A stretch of 64,000 bases of DNA from Fructobacillus evanidus (GCF_963580165.1 NZ_CAUZLM010000001.1:186001-250000); one strand, 5' to 3'. Positions 17,309 through 25,729 are shown, counted from the first letter of the stretch. Numbers and translations are program-made. Notes: generated by a model from the letters alone, not told the origin.

Positions 17309-17415
17309 ATTCTTATTATAGCATGGGGAAATTAAAAATAAAATGAATCAAATATTGATAGCGACCGTTTTACGGGTTTGTTAGGGAAGCGGTGTTGAAG
17401 TAACCGCTTCTTTTT
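17247..17415. repeat. Two direct copies of the antisense module
   Basis: Copy 1 (17247-17306) and copy 2 (17357-17415) share ACCGTTTTACGGGTTTG, AGGGAA, GTTGAAG and a terminal stem with TTTTT. The stem differs by compensating changes: GAAACGGTTG/CAACCGTTTC in copy 1 and GAAGCGGT/ACCGCTTC in copy 2. Each stem plus T tract would also end transcription on the plus strand. Confidence 0.85.
17310..17414 (-). ncRNA. Predicted antisense RNA, module 2 (duplicate)
   Basis: TGtTATAAT on the minus strand (complement of 17421-17429) is a second extended -10 promoter upstream of the second repeat. The encoded RNA would have the same hairpin with covaried stem and the element GTCGC in place of GTAGC. No separate terminator is seen before module 1, so it may read through. 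It could be a spare or specificity-shifted antitoxin, or a remnant of a second toxin locus. Confidence 0.42.
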
Positions 17416-17490
17416 CATTGATTATAACAGCTGAATTTGGTTGAAAATATTCTATATGAGCATAATGAGGTAATGATTGCTGACTTCGGT

Positions 17491-17520
17491 TTGAAACTGG
17501 AGGGGCTTTTGATTTACACT
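17491..17520 (+). promoter_or_regulatory. Possible promoter of aldo/keto reductase gene
   Basis: TTGAAA (17491-17496) and TACACT (17515-17520) with an 18-base spacer. A moderate match only. Confidence 0.45.
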
Positions 17521-17560
17521 AGAAGTAGTCACAAAAGTAAACAAAGAGGGGATTTGTTCA

Positions 17561-18484
17561 ATGGAAAAGTCAATTTTGCAAGAAACAACGAAGCTCGCCA
17601 ACGGCGTTGAGATGCCGGTTTTCGGTCTCGGTGTTTGGAAGTCTTCCAACAAGGAGGCCGCCGATTCCGTCCAGGTAGCCATTAAAAATGGTTACCGGTT
17701 GATCGATACAGCTAAGCAGTATGGAAACCAGCCCGGTGTTGGTTATGGGATTCAACAAGCCTTGAAGGACAACCGCTTGAACCGGAAGGACTTGTTTATT
17801 ACGACCAAGGTCTTTAACGGTGACCAAGGTTATGAAACTACTTTGAAAGCCTTTGAAGAGCAATTGAAGCAATTGCGTTTGACTTACTTGGACTTATTGT
17901 TGATTCACTGGCCAGTTGATGGCAAGTATGTTGATACTTGGCACGCTGTTGAAAAGCTTTACCGTGAAGGCAAAGTCCGTGCCATTGGGATTTCAAACTT
18001 TAACGAAGAAAAGATCCAGGAATTGCTGGAAGCTGGTACCATGATGCCACAGGTTAACCAAATGGAATTTAACCCATTGGTCCAAGAAGAATCACTTTTC
18101 ACCTATATGAACGGGATTGGGATGGCAATGGAAGCCTGGGGACCATTGGGCGGTGGCGAAGCGCTTTCAAACCCAGCCGTTGAAAAGATTGCGCAAGCCC
18201 ATGACAAATCAGTTGCTCAGGTGATTTTGCGTTTCGATTACCAAATGGGGGCTATCACGATTCCAAAGTCAGCCCACGAAGAGCGCATTATTGCCAACAG
18301 TCAAATTGATGACTTTGTTTTGTCACCTGATGAAGTAGCTGAAATTAAGGCACTTAACCAAGAAAAGCACAGTATCTGGTACCCAAGCTTTGCTTGGCAT
18401 AAGGGCAGCGAAGCAACTGGGGTGAAGGACGAAGTTTCTCATTGGGACGATGTCGAAGAATATCTGAATAAGCCCGTTCAATAA
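17561..18484 (+). CDS. Aldo/keto reductase
   Basis: An NADPH-dependent carbonyl reductase of 307 residues in the family that includes 2,5-diketo-D-gluconate reductases. The catalytic tetrad is visible: Asp and Tyr in DTAKQYGN (about 48-55), Lys in TTKVFNG (about 84), and His in LIHWPVDG (about 118). The C-terminal cofactor motif ITIPKS is present. GAGGGG precedes ATG 17561. Codon use is strongly biased, suggesting good expression. The next small gene follows closely and is likely cotranscribed. Substrate is not predictable. Confidence 0.92.
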   Translation: MEKSILQETTKLANGVEMPVFGLGVWKSSNKEAADSVQVAIKNGYRLIDTAKQYGNQPGVGYGIQQALKDNRLNRKDLFITTKVFNGDQGYETTLKAFEEQLKQLRLTYLDLLLIHWPVDGKYVDTWHAVEKLYREGKVRAIGISNFNEEKIQELLEAGTMMPQVNQMEFNPLVQEESLFTYMNGIGMAMEAWGPLGGGEALSNPAVEKIAQAHDKSVAQVILRFDYQMGAITIPKSAHEERIIANSQIDDFVLSPDEVAEIKALNQEKHSIWYPSFAWHKGSEATGVKDEVSHWDDVEEYLNKPVQ

Positions 18485-18508
18485 GCATAACGGCTGAAGG
18501 GAGGTTCA

Positions 18509-18766
18509 ATGGAAGTTTTAAAGTATCTGGAGGCCTTGCAATACGAATCAGCCGATACCGTGATGGGATCGATTATGAGCGCAGCTGATTTCCCAGCGCT
18601 GGCCGGGATTGAGGACGCCTGTGATGTGCAACACAGCACGACCAACCAACACGATTTACAGCAAATCGCGCGTTATCAACCAATGTTTTATAATGTGGCC
18701 GAACACCGCCTGGTGAACCAAGCGGATGTTTTGCGCTTGCTGGACTTAGTGACACAAAAACAATAA
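18509..18766 (+). CDS. Hypothetical protein, 85 residues
   Basis: A soluble acidic protein starting MEVLKYLEALQYESADTVMG with no recognised domain. GGGAGG lies about 7 bases before the ATG and a terminator follows directly, so it is very likely translated. It begins 24 bases after the aldo/keto reductase stop, implying one operon. Confidence 0.7.
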   Translation: MEVLKYLEALQYESADTVMGSIMSAADFPALAGIEDACDVQHSTTNQHDLQQIARYQPMFYNVAEHRLVNQADVLRLLDLVTQKQ

Positions 18767-18772
18767 TCGAGT

Positions 18773-18801
18773 AGCTCCGCCGTGAATGGTGGAGCTTTTT
18801 T
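18773..18801 (+). terminator. Terminator after small hypothetical gene
   Basis: AGCTCCGCC and GGTGGAGCT form a 9-bp stem with one G-U pair, followed by TTTTTT. Confidence 0.85.
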
Positions 18802-18970
18802 GATCGAATTGAATAAGTGATGCGATATATGGGTTCAACTCATGAATAAAGTGACCGTCAATCATATCGTGTTCACGGTGAGCAACCGGGCGCTAATGCT
18901 CAGAAAAAGAACATTTACTGGTTTATGTGTATAAAATGATAAAAAGATGAGTGATTAATTTGATTTTTCT

Positions 18971-18999
18971 TTGATATCGTGCTTTAATAAAGGCATAAA
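18971..18999 (+). promoter_or_regulatory. Likely promoter of aroF-aroB leader
   Basis: TTGATA (18971-18976) and CATAAA (18994-18999) with a 17-base spacer. Transcription would begin near 19006, just before the leader-peptide ribosome binding site, the tight layout seen in attenuator leaders. A rival -10 (TATAAA, 18930-18935) lies further upstream. The stretch 18802-18970 holds no gene that I recognise. Confidence 0.5.
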
Positions 19000-19019
19000 T
19001 TAATTTACGGAGGACAAAA

Positions 19020-19230
19020 ACATGTTGAAAGTACGAACGACGGTTCGATTTTATAGCTATTGGTAAAGCTTCTGCTTGATTCGCACAGAATGGAGCAGAT
19101 ACTCCATTTTGTGTGGCCAATAGCTTCAACATGTTCCTCGGTCACGCACACGGTTACTTACCATGGCGGACCGAGACTAGGATTCGGTACAAACTCTCGT
19201 GGTGGTAAGGGACCAGCACGAGAGTTTTTT
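19020..19230 (+). promoter_or_regulatory. Ribosome-mediated attenuator of aroF-aroB
   Basis: Visible pairings: ACATGTTGAA (19020-19029) with TTCAACATGT (19125-19134); AGCTATTGG (19055-19063) with CCAATAGCT (19117-19125); a 12-bp hairpin 19084-19095/19102-19113; CTCGGTC (19137-19143) with GACCGAG (19169-19175), competing with ACCGA/TCGGT (19170-19174/19184-19188). A strong terminator ACTCTCGTG/CACGAGAGT with six T spans 19193-19230. CTTACCA (19157-19163) can pair with TGGTAAG (19203-19209) in the terminator loop, a possible antiterminator. Ribosome stalling at Phe/Tyr/Trp codons would break the first two helices. The exact switch is inferred. No T-box signature is present. Confidence 0.65.
19022..19066 (+). 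CDS. Aromatic leader peptide (14 residues) of aroF-aroB
   Basis: The ORF encodes MLKVRTTVRFYSYW: four of the last five residues are Phe, Tyr, Tyr, Trp, the end products of the pathway encoded downstream. GGAGG at 19009-19013 gives an ideal ribosome binding site. The codons AGC-TAT-TGG (19055-19063) are perfectly complementary to CCAATAGCT at 19117-19125. The peptide most likely serves as a sensor of charged aromatic tRNAs rather than as a functional product. Confidence 0.75.
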   Translation: MLKVRTTVRFYSYW

Positions 19231-19263
19231 GTTGGCTTTTTGTAATGGTTAAAGGAGAATAGG

Positions 19264-20250
19264 ATGATTATCGAATTTGCATCAAGTACCGACCCCAAGA
19301 TTCAAGCTTTAAAGGAGCGTTTTGCTGAAAAGACGGATGTCTTTGTCCATGGCAAACGAATTGCTTTGACAGGCTTAACAACAGCTGATTTAACAGAAGC
19401 TGAACAGGCAGCAGCCACAGACATTATTCTCGACCATCCAAAGGCCGTCCAAAGTAGTCGGGCGTTGCATCCCGAGGACATCGTCGTCAAGACCGCCCAT
19501 AGTCAAATTGACCACCAGAGCCTAACATTAATGGCCGGACCTTGTTCAGTTGAATCAAGGGAGCACGTCTTTTTAATGGCAGAGGCGGCTAAGAAGGCCG
19601 GTGCGACTGTTCTACGTGGTGGCGCTTTTAAGCCACGAACATCACCATACTCTTTCCAAGGACTTGGTGAAGAGGGATTGAAATACCTTCGCGAAGCGGC
19701 GGATGCCTTTGATCTGGATGTGGTTACCGAAGTGATGGACGAAAGCCATGTTGACTTAGTGGGCCAGTATACCGATATTTTCCAAATTGGAGCACGTAAT
19801 ATGCAGAACTTTTCACTGCTAAAGGCGGTGGGGCAGACACGGATTCCCGTGATGTTGAAGCGCGGTATGTCCGCCACGATTGATGATATTCTAAACGCTG
19901 CAGAATATATTGCGGCCGGTGGCAACCAGCAAATTATTTTAGTTGAGCGTGGCATCCGAACTTTTGATAATAAATACACTCGTAACACGCTCGATGTTGG
20001 CGCAGTTCCGGTTTTGCGGTCGTTATCGCCATACCCAGTCATGGTTGATCCAAGCCATGCGGCTGGTTACGAGAGCTTAGTTGGTCCTGAAGCCTTGGCC
20101 GGGGTTGCAGCCGGAGCGGCTGGCTTGATTATTGAAATTCACGACCATCCAGACCAAGCTTTTTCCGACGGCCCTCAGGCATTGTTGCCAAAGCAATTAG
20201 AAGACCTGGCAAATCAGGCCCGCGCCATTCACAGCATTATTCGGGGGTAA
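19264..20250 (+). CDS. aroF: 3-deoxy-7-phosphoheptulonate (DAHP) synthase
   Basis: This enzyme condenses phosphoenolpyruvate and erythrose 4-phosphate in the first step of the shikimate pathway. The 328-residue protein is of the AroA-beta type with an N-terminal regulatory segment (about 1-70) before the barrel. The barrel shows AGPCSVES, RGGAFKPRTSPYSFQG, metal/substrate residues in VDPSHAAG, and ERGIRTFDNKYTRNTLD. AAAGGAG precedes ATG 19264. It lies behind the leader-peptide attenuator, so aromatic amino acid supply probably controls it. aroB follows after 4 bases. Confidence 0.95.
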   Translation: MIIEFASSTDPKIQALKERFAEKTDVFVHGKRIALTGLTTADLTEAEQAAATDIILDHPKAVQSSRALHPEDIVVKTAHSQIDHQSLTLMAGPCSVESREHVFLMAEAAKKAGATVLRGGAFKPRTSPYSFQGLGEEGLKYLREAADAFDLDVVTEVMDESHVDLVGQYTDIFQIGARNMQNFSLLKAVGQTRIPVMLKRGMSATIDDILNAAEYIAAGGNQQIILVERGIRTFDNKYTRNTLDVGAVPVLRSLSPYPVMVDPSHAAGYESLVGPEALAGVAAGAAGLIIEIHDHPDQAFSDGPQALLPKQLEDLANQARAIHSIIRG

Positions 20251-20254
20251 AGCC

Positions 20255-21328
20255 ATGAGTACAATTCCGGTTAAAATGCCAAATCAGTCTTACGATGTCG
20301 TGATTGAAGATGGCTTGCTAAAGACACTTGGTGGGCGCGTTCGACAGGTTTGGTCACCGCGCAAGGTCGCCATTATCACGGATGATAATGTGGGCCCTTT
20401 GTACCTCGACCAGGTTGCCAATGAATTGACGGCAGCCGGCTTTACGGTGATCACCGCCGTGATTCCTCACGGGGAACATTCGAAGTCGTTGGCCCAGCTA
20501 GAAGACTTGGCACAGCAGTTGGCAGAAGCTTCCTTTAATCGGACCGATAGTCTGTTAGCTCTCGGTGGTGGGGTGGTTGGCGACCTGACCGGTTTGTTGG
20601 CCTCGGTTTATATGCGTGGCATTGATTTTATTCAGGTGCCCACCTCCTTGCTCGCCCAGGTAGATAGTTCGGTAGGTGGCAAGACTGCAGTCGACGTGGC
20701 CCAGGTGAAAAATTTATTGGGAACCTTTTACCAGCCAGACTTAGTTTTGATTGACCCCCAAACGTTAAAAACGTTGCCACAGCGGGACTTGGTCGAGGGC
20801 TATGGTGAGGTGGTTAAGGCTGGGGCCTTAGTTGGGGGCGACTTTTGGTCCCTGATTTTACAAATCAATTCTCCGGCAACCATTTTACAAGAAGCCGCTA
20901 AGTTGATTCACTTTGCACTTGACTTCAAAGTACAAGTGACTAGCCAGGACGAGCGCGAAGGTGGCCAACGGCAATTGCTGAATTTTGGCCACACGATTGG
21001 TCATGGGGTTGAATCGCTGGCAAATGGTGATCTCCGCCATGGGGAGGCGGTTAGCTTAGGACTGATTGCGATTAGTACGATTTTTGCTGATCAGGATGAA
21101 ACTCATGAGGTCTTAGAGAAATTGCGAGACCGTTTAGCAGTGGTCAGTTTACCGGTGACATCATCCTTATTAACTGATGATGGTTTAATGGACAAAATTA
21201 AAAACGACAAGAAAAACCGTCATGGTTATTTGAATGTCGTTTATTTAACGGCTATCGGCCAACCTAAAATAGAAAAAATCAGCTTAGCTGATTTGGCAGC
21301 TAAGATTAATCATGCAGACTTTTCATAA
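20255..21328 (+). CDS. aroB: 3-dehydroquinate synthase
   Basis: AroB converts DAHP to 3-dehydroquinate using NAD and a divalent metal. The 357-residue protein has GGGVVGDLTG (NAD contact), PTSLLAQVDSSVGGKTAVD (active site), and metal ligands in EGYGEVVK and FGHTIGHGVE. It follows aroF by 4 bases in the same transcript, giving the first two shikimate steps together. The end of the operon is the bidirectional terminator at 21347. Confidence 0.95.
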   Translation: MSTIPVKMPNQSYDVVIEDGLLKTLGGRVRQVWSPRKVAIITDDNVGPLYLDQVANELTAAGFTVITAVIPHGEHSKSLAQLEDLAQQLAEASFNRTDSLLALGGGVVGDLTGLLASVYMRGIDFIQVPTSLLAQVDSSVGGKTAVDVAQVKNLLGTFYQPDLVLIDPQTLKTLPQRDLVEGYGEVVKAGALVGGDFWSLILQINSPATILQEAAKLIHFALDFKVQVTSQDEREGGQRQLLNFGHTIGHGVESLANGDLRHGEAVSLGLIAISTIFADQDETHEVLEKLRDRLAVVSLPVTSSLLTDDGLMDKIKNDKKNRHGYLNVVYLTAIGQPKIEKISLADLAAKINHADFS

Positions 21329-21346
21329 TGGTTGTTGAAATTAAAA

Positions 21347-21385
21347 AGAAGTTAGTCGAAAAATATTTTTCGGCTAACTTCTTTT
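21347..21385. terminator. Bidirectional terminator between aroB and fni
   Basis: AAGAAGTTAG and CTAACTTCTT form a long stem, extended by CGAAAA/TTTTCG, with T and A tracts on both sides. It ends aroF-aroB and the convergent mevalonate operon. Confidence 0.88.
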
Positions 21386-21419
21386 GTTTGTTGATTGAGA
21401 ATAAGAAAGACTGGCATTG

Positions 21420-22460
21420 TTAAAGCTGGTCAGAAGAATTTTGGAGGTCTGCGCGATACAGCCTTGGGACTTGGCTAAGGTCGGCAATGGTCTTGGCGCC
21501 CAAAAGGGTCATTAATTCAGGCAGAGCCTGTTGCCAGTTCTCGATTTCTTGTTGTAGGGCTGAGGGGTTCTTTGTCATTAAGATTTGCAGAAAGTGACCA
21601 GCGGATGAGGTTGTTTTCGCTCCTAAAATCAGGGCAGTCACAACATCGTTGATGGATTGAATTCCGCCCGTCGCAATTAACGGTGAATCAATAGCCGCCT
21701 TTTGCCCTGCCAAGAGCGACTCAACCGTGCTGAGCCCAAAGGGGCTCAAGTCCAAGGGGTTCTCATTTTGACGGTCACGGCGTTGCTCAATTTGAGCAAA
21801 ACTGGTTCCATTACCACCACCAACGTTGATGGCCGCTGGTTTGAGGGCAGAGAGCTGCTTCAGCAAATCGGGGCCCATGCCAAAACCAACTTCCTTGATG
21901 ATGACCGGTACGGGTGATTTAGCAATGACGGTAGCTAGGTTATCAAGCCAGTAAAAGCGTCGATCGCCTTCCGCCATGGCTAGTTCCTGGCCTAAATTGA
22001 CATGGAGTTCGATGGCATTGGCGTCAATCATATCGATGGCTGCCTGGACATTTTGGATGGGGTGGTCGGCGCCAAGATTGGCGATTAAAAAGCCTTCAGG
22101 GTGATTTTGCCGAACAACACGGTAAGATTCGACCTGACTACTATCCTTTAAGGCAACGGACTGCGAGCCAACCGCCATCGCTAAGCCCATTTTTTGAGCC
22201 ACGGTGGCCAAATCAGCATTAACCTTGGTACTAGCAACGGAGCCACCAGTCATGGCCTCAATGTAAAAGGGCCAGGCAAAGTCCGCACCAAGGATGTGGG
22301 TGGTCGGTTGAACGTCAGTAACTGCCATGTCTTTCAGTGGTCCCGGGACCCAACGGACAGCATCAAATCCTGGCCCAATTACTGGGTTTTCCTGGTCGCG
22401 CCAAAATTTGGTTGCAAGCGAAAGGTGTTCGTTTTTACGGTTTGAATGAGTAGTGGCCAT
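21420..22460 (-). CDS. fni: Type 2 isopentenyl-diphosphate delta-isomerase
   Basis: An FMN- and NADPH-dependent enzyme interconverting isopentenyl and dimethylallyl diphosphate. The 346-residue protein starts MATTHSNRKNEHLSLA; the RKNEH segment binds substrate in the family. Phosphate/FMN-binding segments IEAMTGG, VGSQSVAL, NVGGGNGTSF and ATGGI are visible. It is the last gene of the minus-strand operon mvk-mvaD-mvaK2-fni, 12 bases after mvaK2, and supplies precursors for undecaprenyl phosphate and menaquinone-type lipids. Confidence 0.95.
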   Translation of the reverse strand: MATTHSNRKNEHLSLATKFWRDQENPVIGPGFDAVRWVPGPLKDMAVTDVQPTTHILGADFAWPFYIEAMTGGSVASTKVNADLATVAQKMGLAMAVGSQSVALKDSSQVESYRVVRQNHPEGFLIANLGADHPIQNVQAAIDMIDANAIELHVNLGQELAMAEGDRRFYWLDNLATVIAKSPVPVIIKEVGFGMGPDLLKQLSALKPAAINVGGGNGTSFAQIEQRRDRQNENPLDLSPFGLSTVESLLAGQKAAIDSPLIATGGIQSINDVVTALILGAKTTSSAGHFLQILMTKNPSALQQEIENWQQALPELMTLLGAKTIADLSQVPRLYRADLQNSSDQL

Positions 22461-22472
22461 CTTAAAATTCTT

Positions 22473-23543
22473 TCACAGTAACACGGAATCTTGCCAGAGT
22501 GCTGGTAAGAGAAGGTGGAGGGCGGTTCCTTGGCTAGCTTGATGAAAGCCATGCCCTTGGGTTTGGTTCTCAAAAACAACAAAGCCGTTGTCGCCATAGC
22601 CGGCACCAGAAACCTTACCGGCGAGGCCTCTTTGCCCTAAGAGCGTCAAAAATTGACTGAGGGCGGGGGTCAAGTAGCCAGTTGGCAGGGCCTTTCTCAA
22701 AAGGTCCTGATTGTTCTTGAGTCCTTGCATCAAGCCATGGTAGTCATGGTTCTCAATCGCGAGGGCCGCTTTCGTCACAGCTTCTTTTGATTGGCGGGCA
22801 AAATCAGTCTGCCAGAAGCCCTTGGCAAGCGCCTTTTTGGTTGAGGCGGGTTGGAAGGTGGCGACAATTCCGATTTGCCAATTTTTTGGCCAAGGAAGGG
22901 GTTTAATAGCAAGATTCGACCAGTCGAGCTTTGAAAAATCAGCGAGGGTGAGGGTCTTTGAATCTACTTGGTTCAGCCAGTTGGGTGCTTGATAGAAGAT
23001 CACACCGGTAAAAGTAGCCGAGGCTAAATCACCAAGGGAACCCGAACCTTGAATAAAGTAGTGGGCGAAAGCCGCTTGGCGGAAAATAGCTGGCAGACGG
23101 TCTTCTAGATTAAAGTAAGCAACCAAGCCCTTGATAATGGCGACCGAAACGGCCGCTGATGAACCCAAACCAAGCTTATTGTGGTCAACGGCCATTTGCG
23201 AGGAAATCGTTAATGATAAGCCGGGTTGTTGTGTAAGCTGAAGGTTTAGGTGTTCTTGGTAAAAGAGGACCAAAGCAGCCTTGACAAAGGACCAAGACCC
23301 CAAGAAGGAGTCACTTGTTTCTTGGGTCAGGTCGGCTAAGGCCGACCAGGTCAAAACAAGTGGTTCTGGCATGGCGTCTGATTTAACAACCAAAGAGCCC
23401 GGCATGAGGCGGTCGGTTTCTTCGACACGAATGGTTAAACCACGGTCAACAGCAGCCAAAAGAGCCGGTTGCCCGGGTTTGGTGACAGCGTATTCGCCGG
23501 CTAAAAAGAGTTTGCCGGGGATTTTGACGGTGGTTGTTTTCAT
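22473..23543 (-). CDS. mvaK2: Phosphomevalonate kinase
   Basis: A GHMP kinase of 356 residues converting phosphomevalonate to diphosphomevalonate. The N terminus KIPGKLFLAGEYAV and the ATP loop LGLGSSAAVSVA near 125 are diagnostic, with a C-terminal KVSGAGYGDNGF motif. It lies 12 bases downstream of mvaD in the same operon. Confidence 0.94.
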   Translation of the reverse strand: MKTTTVKIPGKLFLAGEYAVTKPGQPALLAAVDRGLTIRVEETDRLMPGSLVVKSDAMPEPLVLTWSALADLTQETSDSFLGSWSFVKAALVLFYQEHLNLQLTQQPGLSLTISSQMAVDHNKLGLGSSAAVSVAIIKGLVAYFNLEDRLPAIFRQAAFAHYFIQGSGSLGDLASATFTGVIFYQAPNWLNQVDSKTLTLADFSKLDWSNLAIKPLPWPKNWQIGIVATFQPASTKKALAKGFWQTDFARQSKEAVTKAALAIENHDYHGLMQGLKNNQDLLRKALPTGYLTPALSQFLTLLGQRGLAGKVSGAGYGDNGFVVFENQTQGHGFHQASQGTALHLLLPALWQDSVLL

Positions 23544-23555
23544 AGCGAACGTCCT

Positions 23556-24515
23556 TTAGTCTTCAAAGCTAATGCCAGGTCCTGGTGTTGCGATTTGGAG
23601 GCGCAACTTACGGAACTTTTCTTGAAGTTTGTTTTTGATTGTTTCTGCCTGATCTTGGCTGGTAATAATCTTAACGTTTGGACCAGCATCAATCGTGGCG
23701 TAGGCCAGGAAGCCTTCAGTACGGAGTTTCTTGACAAAGGCCAAAATATCGAGAGTCATTTGGTTAAAGTAGGTGAAGCGCCGATCAGTAGCCGTAATAT
23801 TTAATTCGTGCATGGCTAAGGCGTTTTCTTCGGCTAGTTCGCCAATTTTTTGCAAGTCTTGGTCGGCAATGGCTTCCTGCATGGCCGTAAATTGATCATG
23901 TGACTGTTCAACCCATTCTGAGTACTTGGGTGAGGTCATTGCTCGCAGCATGCCGTCAGAAGATGAAACTTTTTTGGCAGTTCCAGCGATTTCGCAAACT
24001 ACAAGGGCAATTGGCAAATCAGTTGCCGGCAATGCTTCGGCAAAAGAGGATTGATCATCGGTTCCTTCGTGCCAGACGGCAAAACCAGGGAAAAATGACC
24101 GGGTTGCTGATCCAGAACCCCGACGCGCTAGGCGAGAAAGGTCGGTTAAGGACAAATCCCAGTTTTGATGACGAGCCACGGCGGCTGTCAAAGCTGCAAA
24201 GGATGAGGCCGAAGAAGCGAGACCCGCAGCGGTTGGAACGGTATTCTTGGAAACAATCGTTAGTGGACCAAAGTCTTCAATTTCCTCACGCAAAAAGTCG
24301 AGGAAGTTGTGAACCCGGGTGGGATCCTGCATCATGTTGTTAATCAACAAGGTATCTTCCTTACCGGCCGTTACCATCGTCTCGGTATAAAATTCGTTTA
24401 GTGTCAAAGACAATGACGAAGTGGTTGGGAGGTTGAGTGTTTTATCTTTTTTGCCCCAGTATTTGATAAGGGCAATATTAGTGTGCGCTTTGGCAGTTGT
24501 TGTTTTATCAGTCAC
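23556..24515 (-). CDS. mvaD: Diphosphomevalonate decarboxylase
   Basis: Makes isopentenyl diphosphate by ATP-dependent decarboxylation. The 319-residue protein has AHTNIALIKYWGKKD at the N terminus, LASSASSFAALTAA (phosphate loop) and the catalytic Asp in TIDAGPNVKI. The segment of about 127 bases between it and mvk holds no gene that I can support. Confidence 0.95.
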   Translation of the reverse strand: MTDKTTTAKAHTNIALIKYWGKKDKTLNLPTTSSLSLTLNEFYTETMVTAGKEDTLLINNMMQDPTRVHNFLDFLREEIEDFGPLTIVSKNTVPTAAGLASSASSFAALTAAVARHQNWDLSLTDLSRLARRGSGSATRSFFPGFAVWHEGTDDQSSFAEALPATDLPIALVVCEIAGTAKKVSSSDGMLRAMTSPKYSEWVEQSHDQFTAMQEAIADQDLQKIGELAEENALAMHELNITATDRRFTYFNQMTLDILAFVKKLRTEGFLAYATIDAGPNVKIITSQDQAETIKNKLQEKFRKLRLQIATPGPGISFED

Positions 24516-24642
24516 AGTGCTTTCCTCGGTGAAAGTATTTTAAATTTTTTGGTGATTTATTAGCAGTTCGGATTCGGTCCACCGTGTTGGCTTGTTTTGA
24601 GAAGACAAAGCCTGGCAGCAAGGCAAGACCCCAAGCTGATTT

Positions 24643-25584
24643 TTAATTTGCTGCTGAGAGCGGTTGAATCCAAGTTTCCTTGGCACCCGCTTGCTTGAGA
24701 GCGGTCGCAATCTTTTGCGCCTGGTTGTTATTTTGTGCCAGAGCAAACATCGCACCGCCAATGCCAGATCCCGTTAGTTTGGCGCCCAGTGCACCTGCTG
24801 CTAAAGCAGCATTGACGAGGGTGTCTAGCTTGGGGTGTGAAACTTGAAGGATTTGCAGGTCCTTGTGGGCGTCGGTAAAGAGTTGACCCAGTGTTTTGGG
24901 ATCATTATTGGCTAGGGCTTCCTTGACTAAAAAGGCTAGCTGGCCGAGGTGATTAATGGCTCCCCAAGTTGGTTCATAATTTTTCTTGAGCTGATCCTTG
25001 ACGATATTAACGGCTCGAACGGTTTGACCGCGAACACCGGTATCCGCCAGGACGAGGGTCGCTTCCAAATTGGTTTGAAAGGTATCGATTCGTTGTTGGT
25101 GGAACCAGACGGGTTCGACGGCCGAAACCGTGGCGGCATCGATGCCAGAAGGGGAACCATGGGAGATGCTTTCGGCTAAATTTGTATAAAAATTCAGTTG
25201 GTCCTGACCTAAGTCTTGTCCGGTCCAATCAAAGAAGGCCCGGGTGATAGCAGTTGCTAGGGCCGCTGAAGCACCAAAGCCTCGTTCTTGGGGGATGAGC
25301 GATTGCACCTCTAATAAGAAGGACTGGTTAGGTTCGACTAGGTTTTCTAGTAGGGCGATAATTAACTGGCGTAAGCCTTCCAAATCAGCGCCGAGGTTAG
25401 CCAGGTCAAAGGCCTGGTCACCTAAAATAATCGTTTGGCCACTAGCAATTGCTTGAACGCTTGCCGTGACTTTGAGATTCAAAAGGGGGATGGCCACGGC
25501 CGGCTGTTGATAAACAACGGCGTGGTCACCGATGAGAATGGCTTTGGCGTGCGAATGGCCAAAGCCGGCATGATTTTTTTCCAT
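24643..25584 (-). CDS. mvk: Mevalonate kinase
   Basis: First ATP-dependent step of the pathway. The 313-residue GHMP kinase has SHAKAILIGDHAVVY at the N terminus, ERGFGASAALATAI as the phosphate loop, and KLTGSGIGGAMFAL near the C terminus. I set the start at the ATG complementary to 25582-25584 because GGAG lies 9 bases before it and the protein then begins as other mevalonate kinases do. Longer frames reaching 25773 would run back over the divergent gene. First gene of the operon. Confidence 0.94.
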   Translation of the reverse strand: MEKNHAGFGHSHAKAILIGDHAVVYQQPAVAIPLLNLKVTASVQAIASGQTIILGDQAFDLANLGADLEGLRQLIIALLENLVEPNQSFLLEVQSLIPQERGFGASAALATAITRAFFDWTGQDLGQDQLNFYTNLAESISHGSPSGIDAATVSAVEPVWFHQQRIDTFQTNLEATLVLADTGVRGQTVRAVNIVKDQLKKNYEPTWGAINHLGQLAFLVKEALANNDPKTLGQLFTDAHKDLQILQVSHPKLDTLVNAALAAGALGAKLTGSGIGGAMFALAQNNNQAQKIATALKQAGAKETWIQPLSAAN

Positions 25585-25609
25585 ATAAAAGACTCCAATT
25601 ACTGCTAAT

Positions 25610-25639
25610 ATTGTACCGCACTGGGCTAAGTAGTGTAAA
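25610..25639 (-). promoter_or_regulatory. Promoter of the mevalonate operon
   Basis: On the minus strand TTTACA (complement of 25634-25639) and TACAAT (complement of 25610-25615) stand 18 bases apart, close to consensus. The divergent dinG-like gene begins at 25730; an imperfect nested dyad (ATTTAGG/CCTAAAT, about 25660-25697) lies between them. Confidence 0.65.
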
Positions 25640-25729
25640 ATAACTACGAGAGCAAAATGAAATTTAGGTCTAAAAAAGACCATTTTTGGCCTAAATACGT
25701 CTTGGTCTTGAGATGAGAAAGGAGTCCTG

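Noticed and set aside
17357..17415. Second complete toxin gene beside the duplicated antisense module
   Set aside because: No hydrophobic small ORF with a ribosome binding site accompanies module 2; only the RNA module is duplicated.
18802..19263. T-box leader before aroF
   Set aside because: No AGGGTGGNACCGCG-type T-box sequence or stem I layout could be found; a translated aromatic leader peptide explains the region better.
23900..24343. 147-residue plus-strand frame opposite mvaD
   Set aside because: mvaD on the minus strand has all family motifs; this frame is its complement with no signals of its own.
24516..24642. Possible small gene between mvk and mvaD
   Set aside because: Only short frames without ribosome binding sites; treated as a spacer.
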